Assembly (NCBI GenBank): GCA_035354435.1
Contig: DAOQAY010000033.1
Location: forward strand, 1 to 25,207
DNA length: 25,207 bases
Direction: 5' to 3'
Source of the DNA: JAKLDO01 sp035354435
GTDB lineage: Bacteria; UBP6; UBA1177
Part shown: in pieces, positions 7,066 through 15,433 of the stretch
Numbering within the stretch: the first letter of the stretch is position 1
How the letters are laid out: the number at the start of each line of letters is the position of its first letter
Translations under genes and position numbers: made by a program
Notes under the pieces: generated by a model
Told to the model about the DNA's origin: nothing
The model's database searches: none
What the model saw: the letters and a program-made list of their open reading frames with translations, nothing else

Positions 7066-9456
7066 TTGAAAAATATTAAACTTGCTCAACTAAAGGAATT
7101 GACTGCACTTTTCCTGTTTTCTGTTGCACTTTTATCCATGCAGATATCATTCACCAAATTTTTCAGCGTTGTGCTCTGGTATCATTTCGGGTTTATGATC
7201 ATCAGTACAGCAATGCTCGGTTTCAGCGTTTCCGGTGTTTTTCTTTCACTTTTCTCTGGGAACTCAAAAAAATTTAAATTTTCTGAACTGATGACAGTTT
7301 CATCAATAATTACACTTACCTGCTACATTTTCATGACAAGGATAAGGTTCACTCCTCTTAATCTCATATCTCAGAATGAAGGACTTCTTTCACTGATATC
7401 CTTAATAATCCTTCTTTTCATACCGTTTTTTCTTTTCGGACTTACTATCGGCTGGCTTCTTCAGCAGAAAAAAGCATCAATCGGTGTATATTACAGCGTG
7501 AACATGATCGGAAGTGCCGTCGGTGCACTTCTTTTTATTTTCATATTCAATCATTTCAACGGACAGACCGGAATACCCATAAATACTGCACTTATCGCAG
7601 TTGCGGCGCTTATTGCTGCTGAAAACCGCAAACAGAGCATCTGCGCAGCACTTGCCATTGCAATTATTACTCCTCTTCTGTTCATCCCCTCGTTCTTCCC
7701 GATGGAACCGCCTGAAGATAAAATTCTCGGTCTTGTCAAAGACAGAAAAAGCGATGTCGTATTCACCGACTGGAGCTCGCTTTCAAAGATAGATATGATC
7801 AAGGATGTTGACAGATCCATCTACAAATCGATCGGAATGTGGGGAATAAGTAAAAAATTCTTTGAAGAAAACAAAATATTCCCTGAAAGAACTGGAATAG
7901 TAATAGATTCATGGGCTTATACATCAATAATAAAATATCCGCAAGACCTTTCTTTCTTTAATTACATGCCGACAACCCTTGTTTTCAATCTCGGAAGAAA
8001 CTTCAATTCGACACTTCATATCGGATCAGGCGGCGGAATGGATCTTCTTGCGGCAAAATATCACAATGTCCCGGACATCAGCGGTGTTGAAATTAATCCT
8101 GTGATTGTGCGATCTATCAGAAAAGAATTTAAAGATTACAGCGGCGGAATATATTCAGGAAACATTAAAGGAATTTCAGTTTTTGTTGATGAAGGAAGGC
8201 ATTTCATTGAAAGTTCTGACAAGAAATATGATGTGATCCAGCTTTCGGGAGTTGACACTTTTTCATCGACTCAGGCAGGTGCTTTCGCTCTTTCGGAAAA
8301 CAATCTCTATTCTACGGAAGCTTTTCAGTCCTATTACAGCAGACTTAACAAAAACGGCTTTTTTACCATGACAAGCTGGTTTGCTCCCGATGAGAACGGA
8401 TTGCCGAGATTTTCACTGAGACTGATAAATATAATCCGTGATTCCTTGACCAGAATGGGAATAAATCCGGTAAACAGAGTGCTTTTTATTGTTTCTGATG
8501 TCTATACTGTCGCAGTTGTAAAAAACGGTGTCTTCACTCCTGAAGAAGTTGCAAAAGGGACTGAATTTATTCAGAATAACGGATTCGCCGGTCTTGTCGT
8601 TCCGTTCAAAAACAACAGAGAGAACAATATCTTTGAGAAGTTTCTTTATGCCGACGACATGACTTCGAAAGAAATGATAGAACAGTATCCGTACATCATT
8701 TCAACTCCGACAGATGATAAGCCGTTCTTTTTTGAGCTTCGCAAACTTAACACTCTTTTTGCGGGGATCAATGCCGGAGTTCTGCCTCTCAACATATTTT
8801 CAGGACAGACAATACTTTTTGCGATCCTTGTTATCCTTTTCTTTCTTGGACTTATTTTTATTGTACAACCTCTTTATTATCTGAAAAAGAGAGATAAAAC
8901 TTATCTTAAACCCTACAATCTTATTTACTTTTCTCTTATCGGAATGGGGTATATGTTCATTGAGATAGTTCTGACACAGAAACTTGTCCTTTATCTCGGG
9001 CATCCGTCATACAGTCTTTCTATTGCACTCTTTTCGATTCTGCTCTTTTCAGGACTCGGAAGCCTTTCGACCGATGTCCTTAATTTCGAAAGAAGGATAA
9101 ACCTCGCACTTTTGACAGTTCTTCTGCTTCTCATGTCTATATTTCTCACCCCGGTACTTTCATCAACTCTCAGTTCATCTTTTACTGTTCGAGTGATAAT
9201 AACTCTTGCGCTGCTTGCTCCAGTTTCATTTTTAATGGGTTGCGCCTTTCCTGCCGGAGCGAGGAGAGCCAGTAACGCCGAACTTCCTTTTTTGTGGGGA
9301 ATCAACGGATTTTTCTCTGTCATAGCATCAGTGCTTTCAACGATAATAAGTATAAATTACGGGTTTACGGCAGTTTTTTACTGTGCTCTGGCATGTTACT
9401 GCGGAGCGGCATTAATAATGTTTTTTAAATTTAAGGAAGGAGTTTCAAATGAGTGA
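7066..9456 (+). CDS. Large membrane protein with spermidine-synthase-like (Rossmann) domain
   Basis: 796 residues from a TTG start with GAGGCGG eight to nine bases upstream. Residues about 10-210 form roughly six membrane segments, about 315-470 a soluble nucleotide-binding domain, and about 575-790 six or seven more membrane segments. The soluble part has LHIGSGGGMDLLAAKY, GVEINP, VDEGRHFI and YDVIQLSG, plus ALSENNLYSTEAF, the order found in spermidine synthase-related proteins. The aminopropyltransferase catalytic Asp after YDVI is replaced (YDVIQL), so polyamine synthesis is doubtful. Such membrane-embedded SpeE-like proteins are widespread but poorly characterised. It overlaps the next gene by 8 bp and leads the operon. 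Confidence 0.85.
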   Translation: MKNIKLAQLKELTALFLFSVALLSMQISFTKFFSVVLWYHFGFMIISTAMLGFSVSGVFLSLFSGNSKKFKFSELMTVSSIITLTCYIFMTRIRFTPLNLISQNEGLLSLISLIILLFIPFFLFGLTIGWLLQQKKASIGVYYSVNMIGSAVGALLFIFIFNHFNGQTGIPINTALIAVAALIAAENRKQSICAALAIAIITPLLFIPSFFPMEPPEDKILGLVKDRKSDVVFTDWSSLSKIDMIKDVDRSIYKSIGMWGISKKFFEENKIFPERTGIVIDSWAYTSIIKYPQDLSFFNYMPTTLVFNLGRNFNSTLHIGSGGGMDLLAAKYHNVPDISGVEINPVIVRSIRKEFKDYSGGIYSGNIKGISVFVDEGRHFIESSDKKYDVIQLSGVDTFSSTQAGAFALSENNLYSTEAFQSYYSRLNKNGFFTMTSWFAPDENGLPRFSLRLINIIRDSLTRMGINPVNRVLFIVSDVYTVAVVKNGVFTPEEVAKGTEFIQNNGFAGLVVPFKNNRENNIFEKFLYADDMTSKEMIEQYPYIISTPTDDKPFFFELRKLNTLFAGINAGVLPLNIFSGQTILFAILVILFFLGLIFIVQPLYYLKKRDKTYLKPYNLIYFSLIGMGYMFIEIVLTQKLVLYLGHPSYSLSIALFSILLFSGLGSLSTDVLNFERRINLALLTVLLLLMSIFLTPVLSSTLSSSFTVRVIITLALLAPVSFLMGCAFPAGARRASNAELPFLWGINGFFSVIASVLSTIISINYGFTAVFYCALACYCGAALIMFFKFKEGVSNE

Positions 9457-10219
9457 ATGGAATACTAAGATCACATCTATCAAGCCGAATGAGATTCTGA
9501 TCAGAGGCTATGCTGTCGAAGAAATTATGGAAAAGCTTTCTTACGCTGAAGTTGTCTATCTCATAATAAAAGGAGAGCTTCCAACTCCGGAAGAAGGCAG
9601 GGTTTTTCAGGCGGTTCTCACATCTTCCGTCGATCATGGTGTGACACCTCCGAGCGCACTTGCCACTTTGAATTCCACTTCGACAGGAGCACCGTTGAAT
9701 GCGGCTGTGGCTTCAGGGCTTCTTGCAATAAACAGTTTCCACGGCGGAGCCATTGAAGATTCGATGAAACTTTATTTAAAAGCGGCCGAATTCACAGGCA
9801 ATACACTTGATGAGAGTAAGATCGAAGAGTTCGTTAAAATGAAATTTGAACAGAAATTCAAATTCCCCGGTTTCGGGCACAGAGTTCATACCGAAGACCC
9901 CAGAAGTATCAAGCTCACTGAACTTTGCATGAAAAATCTGCCGGAAAATAAACTGTTCTATATAAAACTTGCAAAAATAATCGAAGAGAAGATATTCACA
10001 GCGAAAGGAATAAAGCTTCCGGTAAATGTCGACGGCATGATAGGAGCCGTACTTCTTGCCCTTGAGATACCTGCTGAGCTTGCAAACGGGATTTTCATGA
10101 TATCGAGAGTTCCCGGACTGCTTGCACATTATTATGAAGAGAAGAAAACACAGAAACCGATGAGAAATATTGATCAGAAATCGGCAGTTTATGACGGACC
10201 ATCGAAAAGGAGTATCTAA
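9449..10219 (+). CDS. Citrate-synthase-family protein, citryl-CoA-lyase-like
   Basis: 256 residues, far shorter than citrate synthases (about 370-430) but in the range of stand-alone citryl-CoA lyases. The catalytic triad of the superfamily is preserved: His98 in NSFHGGA, His144 in FPGFGHRVH, and Asp195 in VNVDG; Arg145 is also present. The family makes or cleaves citryl-CoA-type thioesters; direction and substrate are not evident. The ATG has AAGGAG seven bases upstream, inside the end of the preceding gene. It shares one base (TAATG) with the following sugar-nucleotide dehydrogenase gene, so a link to glycan synthesis is suggested only by position. Confidence 0.82.
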   Translation: MSEWNTKITSIKPNEILIRGYAVEEIMEKLSYAEVVYLIIKGELPTPEEGRVFQAVLTSSVDHGVTPPSALATLNSTSTGAPLNAAVASGLLAINSFHGGAIEDSMKLYLKAAEFTGNTLDESKIEEFVKMKFEQKFKFPGFGHRVHTEDPRSIKLTELCMKNLPENKLFYIKLAKIIEEKIFTAKGIKLPVNVDGMIGAVLLALEIPAELANGIFMISRVPGLLAHYYEEKKTQKPMRNIDQKSAVYDGPSKRSI

Positions 10220-11484
10220 TGTCTGAGAAGAAAATCTGTATAATCGGTCTCGGCTATGTCGGACTTCCTCTTGCAGTTGAATTTGGAAAAATCTGCGACA
10301 CAGTCGGATTTGATATTAACAAGAAACGGCTTGAAGAGCTTAAGAACGGAATTGAGAAAACTCTCGAAATAGAACCGCACCAGCTCAAAGAAGCAGTAAA
10401 ACTGAAATATACTTCCGATATTGAAGATATAAGACCGTGCCAGTATTTTCTAGTCACTGTGCCGACACCGATCAATGAACACAAACAGCCGGATCTTACA
10501 CCGGTTATCAAAGGGACGGAAACTGTTGCGAAGGTCCTTAAAAAAGGCGATATCGTCATTTACGAATCAACTGTTTATCCCGGTTGCACAGAAGAGATCT
10601 GTGTGCCGATACTTGAGAAAATATCTGGGCTTAAGTTTAACAAGGACTTCTTCTGCGGATTTTCGCCTGAAAGAGTTAATCCCGGCGATAAAGTCCACAC
10701 AGTCACAACAATTAAAAAAGTCACAAGCGGATCAACCCCCGAAATTGCCGAAGAAATAGATCAGCTTTATAAAAAGATAATTATTGCCGGAACTCACAAA
10801 GCATCCAGTATTAAAGTTGCAGAGGCCGCAAAAGTAATTGAAAACTCGCAGAGAGATATAAATATCGCATTTGTAAATGAACTTTCTCTTATTTTCGAAA
10901 GACTGGGGATTGACACTCTTGATGTACTTGAAGCCGCAGGAACCAAATGGAACTTTCTTCCTTTCAAACCGGGGCTTGTCGGAGGACACTGTATCGGTGT
11001 AGACCCCTACTACCTCACCCACAAGGCTCAGGCTGTCGGATACAATCCTGAGGTAATACTTGCAGGAAGAAGGATCAATGACAATATGGGGATCTATGTT
11101 GCAAATAAAGTGATCAAACTTATGATCCAGAAAAGCAAAAAGATCAAACATTCAAGAATCCTTATCCTCGGAATAACATTCAAGGAAAACTGCCCTGATA
11201 TCAGGAATTCCAGAGTTATCGATGTAATAAAAGAACTGCATGAATTCGGATGCGTTGTAGATGTCTGCGATCCTATGGCAGATCCTCATGATGTCGCTGA
11301 AGAATACGGCGTGACACTTTCAGATTTCCCGAACTGTTCAAAAAATAATTATGATGCACTTATTCTTGCTGTCGCCCACAATGAGTTCAAAAAATATGAC
11401 CTTTCTGACTTCATTAACAACAATACCGTGATATATGATATTAAAGGCATTCTCGACAGGAAAATTGTTTCAGGGAGATTATGA
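10219..11484 (+). CDS. tviB: UDP-N-acetylhexosamine 6-dehydrogenase (TviB/WbpO-like)
   Basis: 421 residues of the UDP-glucose/GDP-mannose dehydrogenase family. The N-terminal NAD-binding motif is IIGLGYVGLPLAVEF (8-22). The catalytic cysteine is Cys258 in GGHCIGVDPYYLTHKAQAVGY, followed by ILAGRRINDNMG. This form of the loop is typical of TviB/WbpO (UDP-GlcNAc or UDP-GalNAc oxidation to the uronic acid) rather than WbpA. Given the next two genes, UDP-GlcNAc to UDP-GlcNAcA is the likely reaction. Ribosome site AAGGAG six bases before ATG; the stop overlaps the next ATG. Confidence 0.9.
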   Translation: MSEKKICIIGLGYVGLPLAVEFGKICDTVGFDINKKRLEELKNGIEKTLEIEPHQLKEAVKLKYTSDIEDIRPCQYFLVTVPTPINEHKQPDLTPVIKGTETVAKVLKKGDIVIYESTVYPGCTEEICVPILEKISGLKFNKDFFCGFSPERVNPGDKVHTVTTIKKVTSGSTPEIAEEIDQLYKKIIIAGTHKASSIKVAEAAKVIENSQRDINIAFVNELSLIFERLGIDTLDVLEAAGTKWNFLPFKPGLVGGHCIGVDPYYLTHKAQAVGYNPEVILAGRRINDNMGIYVANKVIKLMIQKSKKIKHSRILILGITFKENCPDIRNSRVIDVIKELHEFGCVVDVCDPMADPHDVAEEYGVTLSDFPNCSKNNYDALILAVAHNEFKKYDLSDFINNNTVIYDIKGILDRKIVSGRL

Positions 11485-12431
11485 TGAAGAATTTCGCCCT
11501 TATCGGTGCAGCAGGTTACATTGCTCCCAGACACATGAAGGCAATTAAGGAAACAGGAAACAATCTGCTTGCGATAATGGATCCCAATGACAGTATCGGC
11601 ATTGTGGATTCATATTTCCCGGATGCCGAGTTTTTTGTCGAGTTTGAAAGATTTGACAGACATCTTGACAAGCTCAGAAGGCGCGAGAACAAAATAGATT
11701 TCGTAAGTATCACTTCCCCTAATTATCTTCACGATGCTCACATAAGACTGGCTCTCAGAAATATGGCTAATGCAATTTGCGAGAAACCTCTTGTGCTCAA
11801 TCCGTGGACAGTTGATAATTTAAAAGTCATTGAGGATGAAACCGGTTATCATGTAAACACCATCCTTCAACTCAGACTCCATCCTGTTATCGCAGAATTG
11901 AAGAAAAAAATTGAAGAAGGTCCTGCCGACAAGGTTTACGATGTTGAACTGACTTATATAACCAGCCGCGGAAAATGGTATGATGTGTCATGGAAAGGAG
12001 ATCTGGCGAAATCAGGCGGTATGGCCACAAACATAGGGATTCATTTTTTTGATATGCTTCAATGGATATTCGGATATGTTAAAAAGAATATTGTCAATGT
12101 TCAGGAAAAAGATATTGCCGCAGGATTCATGCAGTTTGAAAAAGCGAGAGTGCGCTGGTTCCTGAGCATCAGCGATAAAATGCTTCCGAAGAAAGTTGCT
12201 GAAAAAGGGAAAAAAACCTACCGCTCCATCACAATAGACGGAAATGAACTTGAATTCAGTGAAGGATTTACTGATCTTCACACAAGAAGCTATGAACAGA
12301 TCCTTTCCGGAAATGGTTTCGGACTCGAAGATTCCAGACAGGCTGTGGAGATCGCTTTCAATATCAGGAATGCATTCCCTGTCGGTCTCAGGGGTGAATA
12401 TCATCCGTTCCTTAAAAGCTGGAGAAGATAA
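11481..12431 (+). CDS. wbpB: UDP-GlcNAcA 3-dehydrogenase (WbpB/WlbA)
   Basis: 316 residues of the Gfo/Idh/MocA family. The start MMKNFALIGAAGYIAPRHMK is characteristic of WlbA/WbpB, which oxidises the C3 hydroxyl of UDP-N-acetyl-glucuronic acid before amination. The catalytic Lys is in CEKP (Lys102), and the paired His is in GIHFFD (His188). The family's length and order of motifs are complete. It sits between the 6-dehydrogenase and the N-acetyltransferase of the same pathway, overlapping the first by 4 bp and the second by 1 bp. Confidence 0.92.
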   Translation: MMKNFALIGAAGYIAPRHMKAIKETGNNLLAIMDPNDSIGIVDSYFPDAEFFVEFERFDRHLDKLRRRENKIDFVSITSPNYLHDAHIRLALRNMANAICEKPLVLNPWTVDNLKVIEDETGYHVNTILQLRLHPVIAELKKKIEEGPADKVYDVELTYITSRGKWYDVSWKGDLAKSGGMATNIGIHFFDMLQWIFGYVKKNIVNVQEKDIAAGFMQFEKARVRWFLSISDKMLPKKVAEKGKKTYRSITIDGNELEFSEGFTDLHTRSYEQILSGNGFGLEDSRQAVEIAFNIRNAFPVGLRGEYHPFLKSWRR

Positions 12432-13018
12432 TGGAAAACAAGAACTATTTTGTTCATGAAACTGCAATAATTGATGCAAATGTAATTATCGGCGAAGGAA
12501 CAAAGATATGGTGTTTTACACACATTTTAAAAAACACAACTATCGGAAAGAACTGTATTTTCGGACAGAATTGTGTTGTCGGTGCAAATGTAAAGATCGG
12601 GAACCGTGTCAAAGCTCAGAACAACATTTCGATATATGAAGGTGTTGAAGTTGAAGACGATGTTTTTCTCGGACCGTCAATGGTATTTACAAATGTTATA
12701 AACCCGAGATCATTCATTGAAAGAAAAAACGAATATAGAAAAACACTCATGAAAAAAGGATGTTCGATCGGTGCCAATGCTACAATAGTCTGCGGAGTGA
12801 CAGTCGGAAGATACGCATTTGTCGGTGCAGGAAGTCTGATTACAAAAGATGTGCCTGACTTTGCACTTGTTTACGGAGTTCCAGCCCGTCAGCATGGCTG
12901 GGTCGGAGTAAGCGGCAACAAAATCGTTTTTGACAAATCCGGTAAGGCGATCGACAGAACCGACGGAACAGAATACGAATTAAAAGGCACGACTGTCACC
13001 CTTCTGAGTTCAAAATGA
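12431..13018 (+). CDS. wbpD: UDP-2-acetamido-3-amino-2,3-dideoxy-glucuronate N-acetyltransferase (WbpD/WlbB)
   Basis: 195 residues built of left-handed beta-helix hexapeptide repeats (for example IGEGTK, IGKNCI, VGANVKIG). GPSMVFTNVINPRS followed by ERKNEYRKTLMKKG is diagnostic of the WbpD/WlbB/FdtC acyltransferases, which acetylate the 3-amino group with acetyl-CoA. Its amino substrate needs a PLP aminotransferase (WbpE/WlbC) that is not found in the window. GGAGAAG precedes the ATG; the stop overlaps the next start (ATGA). Confidence 0.92.
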   Translation: MENKNYFVHETAIIDANVIIGEGTKIWCFTHILKNTTIGKNCIFGQNCVVGANVKIGNRVKAQNNISIYEGVEVEDDVFLGPSMVFTNVINPRSFIERKNEYRKTLMKKGCSIGANATIVCGVTVGRYAFVGAGSLITKDVPDFALVYGVPARQHGWVGVSGNKIVFDKSGKAIDRTDGTEYELKGTTVTLLSSK

Positions 13019-14214
13019 TCTGGATCCAGATAACGGTCCCTATACTTCTGATGATAATTCTTCTTGCAAAAAAGATCCGTCTTGAGATAGCTCTTCCAGC
13101 CGGTGCTCTTGCAATGGCACTTATTTCGGGTATCGGTATTTTAGAAACAGTTTATAAGTGGCTGGAAACATTTGTAAATCCAAGATCAAGAGACCTTTTT
13201 CTGATAATTCTTTCCGTAATGCTTCTTGGCGAACTTATGGAAAAAGGTAAAATGTTCGGCAGAATGTCAGCGATATTTCTCAAAATATTCAAAGATAACC
13301 GTATTGCTGCTGCGGCAAGTGCCGCATTTATAGGATTTCTTCCGATGCCTGGCGGTTCGCTTATTTCAGCTCCTTTTGTCGACAAACTGCTGCCCGGCTA
13401 TGAAAACAGGGAAAAAATGGCAGTAAACTACTGGTACAGGCACATCTGGGAGTATTTTTTCCCGCTCTATCCGGGACTGGCATGGATCATTACTGTCATG
13501 AAAGTTAAGCCCTACGACATGTTCAAAGTTACCGGACTGATGACACTTATCATGGCGGCGGCAGGACTCCCGATACTACTGAGGCACAAGAAAAAAAATA
13601 TTTTCGAACTTTACACCACAGAAAACCCTTTAAAACTTCTGATAATTGCATGGCCTATAATACTTGCAGTAGGACTTTCCATCATTTTCTCAATTGAACT
13701 TGTGTGGGCGGTTCTCATTGCCCTTTCCGCCTTTATAATCAAGGAAAGACAGCTTTCAGTTCACATAAAACCCTTTATTTTCAGAAAAAAGACTCTTTAT
13801 ATTGTTTTTCTGGTAATAGGAATGGTCTTCTTCGACTCGATAGTTAAATCTTCCGGAGTGGCTGAAGGTCTTTACAATGCACTGAAAGATTCAAACCCTG
13901 CGATATTTGTTTTCACAGTTCCACTTGTCTGCGGACTGCTCACAGGGATAACTGTCGGATTTGTTTCGATATCTTTCCCTGTCATCTATACATTTCTCAT
14001 GCCGGGCGGAGTTGTTGATATGAATTTCCTTCTACTTGGATTCACAGGCGGATTCCTCGGAGTCATGCTTTCCCCGATGCATCTGTGCCTCATTGTCACC
14101 ACCGATTTTTTCAAGACAGCACTTCGCGAAGTGTACCCGATCCTCATCAGATCAGGACTCATCACAGGAGTCGCCGGTATTTGTTATTATTCAATTATTA
14201 ACTATTTCTTATAA
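13015..14214 (+). CDS. DUF401-family integral membrane protein
   Basis: 399 residues with about ten or eleven hydrophobic segments. GFLPMPGGSLISAPFVDKLLP near 106-126 and the later WEYFFPLYPG are typical of the DUF401 family of ion-transporter-like proteins. No function is established for the family. Translation is probably coupled to wbpD through the 4-bp overlap. Being the last gene of a diacetamido-uronic acid cluster, it could move a small metabolite, but nothing in the sequence identifies it as a sugar or glycan transporter. Its stop abuts the convergent GAPDH stop with no gap. Confidence 0.85.
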   Translation: MIWIQITVPILLMIILLAKKIRLEIALPAGALAMALISGIGILETVYKWLETFVNPRSRDLFLIILSVMLLGELMEKGKMFGRMSAIFLKIFKDNRIAAAASAAFIGFLPMPGGSLISAPFVDKLLPGYENREKMAVNYWYRHIWEYFFPLYPGLAWIITVMKVKPYDMFKVTGLMTLIMAAAGLPILLRHKKKNIFELYTTENPLKLLIIAWPIILAVGLSIIFSIELVWAVLIALSAFIIKERQLSVHIKPFIFRKKTLYIVFLVIGMVFFDSIVKSSGVAEGLYNALKDSNPAIFVFTVPLVCGLLTGITVGFVSISFPVIYTFLMPGGVVDMNFLLLGFTGGFLGVMLSPMHLCLIVTTDFFKTALREVYPILIRSGLITGVAGICYYSIINYFL

Positions 14215-15423
14215 CTAAGCGATGGTTTTTGATATGTATCCGGCTAATTTACAGAGACTGTTGACATAGCTTCCCATTTCGTTGTCATACCAGCCGAATA
14301 TTTTGGCATGCGTTACAGGAACATTTGACAAAGGAGGAATATCAACAAATCCTGTTCTAGTGTGAGTATCATTGCTTTCTATCACAACAGCCGCCATTAA
14401 TCCTTTTAAATCGCTTGATACATTCTGTCTTTCTGAATAATAAAGCAGATCACGATGCCTGTTTTCTGATGCATCTTTGTAAATATTATTGATAAGTTCC
14501 CTGTTTACTTTGGGAAATCCGTTGCCGTCAAGAGGAGAATGGAATGTCAGATTCAGATTTATCAAAGAAACTGTGGGAACGGGTATTCTGACAGAATCGG
14601 CCATAAATCCGATATTTTTCATTGAAGGAAGAATATATTCAAGAGCTTTGGCCGCACCTGTTGTGGAAAGGATTATGTTCGCTCCTGCCGCACGGTTTTT
14701 CCTTAGATCCGTTGTTCCTTTTGAAGGAACAGCATCAAGCACGCTCTGAGAATTTGTCATTGAATGAATAGTTGACATACTTGCTGTTAAAATTGTATTG
14801 GTTTCATCATTATCTAAAAGAGGTTTCATCATATGAGCAAGCGCCGTTGTTGTACATGATGCAGCTGAAATTATGTGATGTGTCAAAGGATCAAAAGACT
14901 GGTGATTAATTCCGTAAACTACCATTATCGAATCATCCGGCATAGTTTTTGATTTTCCTTTGAACTTGAATGGTGCAGAAAGGATAACTTTTCTTGCTCC
15001 GCCTGCAATATGACCTCTTAAACTGCCGCCTGATGAACTTTCATCCGATGGATCGCTGAATTTTCCAGTAGTATCAATAACAATCCTTACATTTTCCTTT
15101 CCCCATGATATATTTTCCGGATTTCTTTCCTTCCTTAAAAATTTCACTTTTTTGCCATGCAGCAGCACTTCCCCGTTTTCATTGTCGGTAATTTCTATTT
15201 CAGATTTTCCTTTATATCCGAAAAGAAAATGTTCAAGCGAACCATAAGTTGAATCATGAACAGCATAATCAACCAGATCTTCGAGAGATTTCCCGGCATC
15301 CCTTCCGAGATTTACGACAATTTTGTCGAATTCTTCAGAAAGAATAAAATTCCACAAAGTCAGTTTTCCTATTCGTCCGAGTCCGTTTACACCGACAGTC
15401 GCACAGCAATTCATCTGAACCAT
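14215..15423 (-). CDS. Divergent glyceraldehyde-3-phosphate dehydrogenase
   Basis: 402 residues, longer than ordinary GAPDH (about 335). The NAD-binding start VGVNGLGRIGK, catalytic Cys190 in SAASCTTT and His220 in STIHSMT are present, as are STTGAAKA and the C-terminal GWYDNEMGSYVN. It differs from housekeeping GAPDH: ASCTTN is ASCTTT, the usual IND coenzyme-selecting segment reads VNLGRD, and there are extra residues at about 122-135 and 255-340. It may oxidise GAP with a different coenzyme or act on another phospho-aldehyde. ATG 15423 is chosen for its AAGGAG site; the open frame extends upstream but would overlap the previous gene. It lies 10 bp after the dikinase-like gene, so the two are cotranscribed. 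Confidence 0.88.
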   Translation of the reverse strand: MVQMNCCATVGVNGLGRIGKLTLWNFILSEEFDKIVVNLGRDAGKSLEDLVDYAVHDSTYGSLEHFLFGYKGKSEIEITDNENGEVLLHGKKVKFLRKERNPENISWGKENVRIVIDTTGKFSDPSDESSSGGSLRGHIAGGARKVILSAPFKFKGKSKTMPDDSIMVVYGINHQSFDPLTHHIISAASCTTTALAHMMKPLLDNDETNTILTASMSTIHSMTNSQSVLDAVPSKGTTDLRKNRAAGANIILSTTGAAKALEYILPSMKNIGFMADSVRIPVPTVSLINLNLTFHSPLDGNGFPKVNRELINNIYKDASENRHRDLLYYSERQNVSSDLKGLMAAVVIESNDTHTRTGFVDIPPLSNVPVTHAKIFGWYDNEMGSYVNSLCKLAGYISKTIA

Positions 15424-15433
15424 AATTTTCTCC

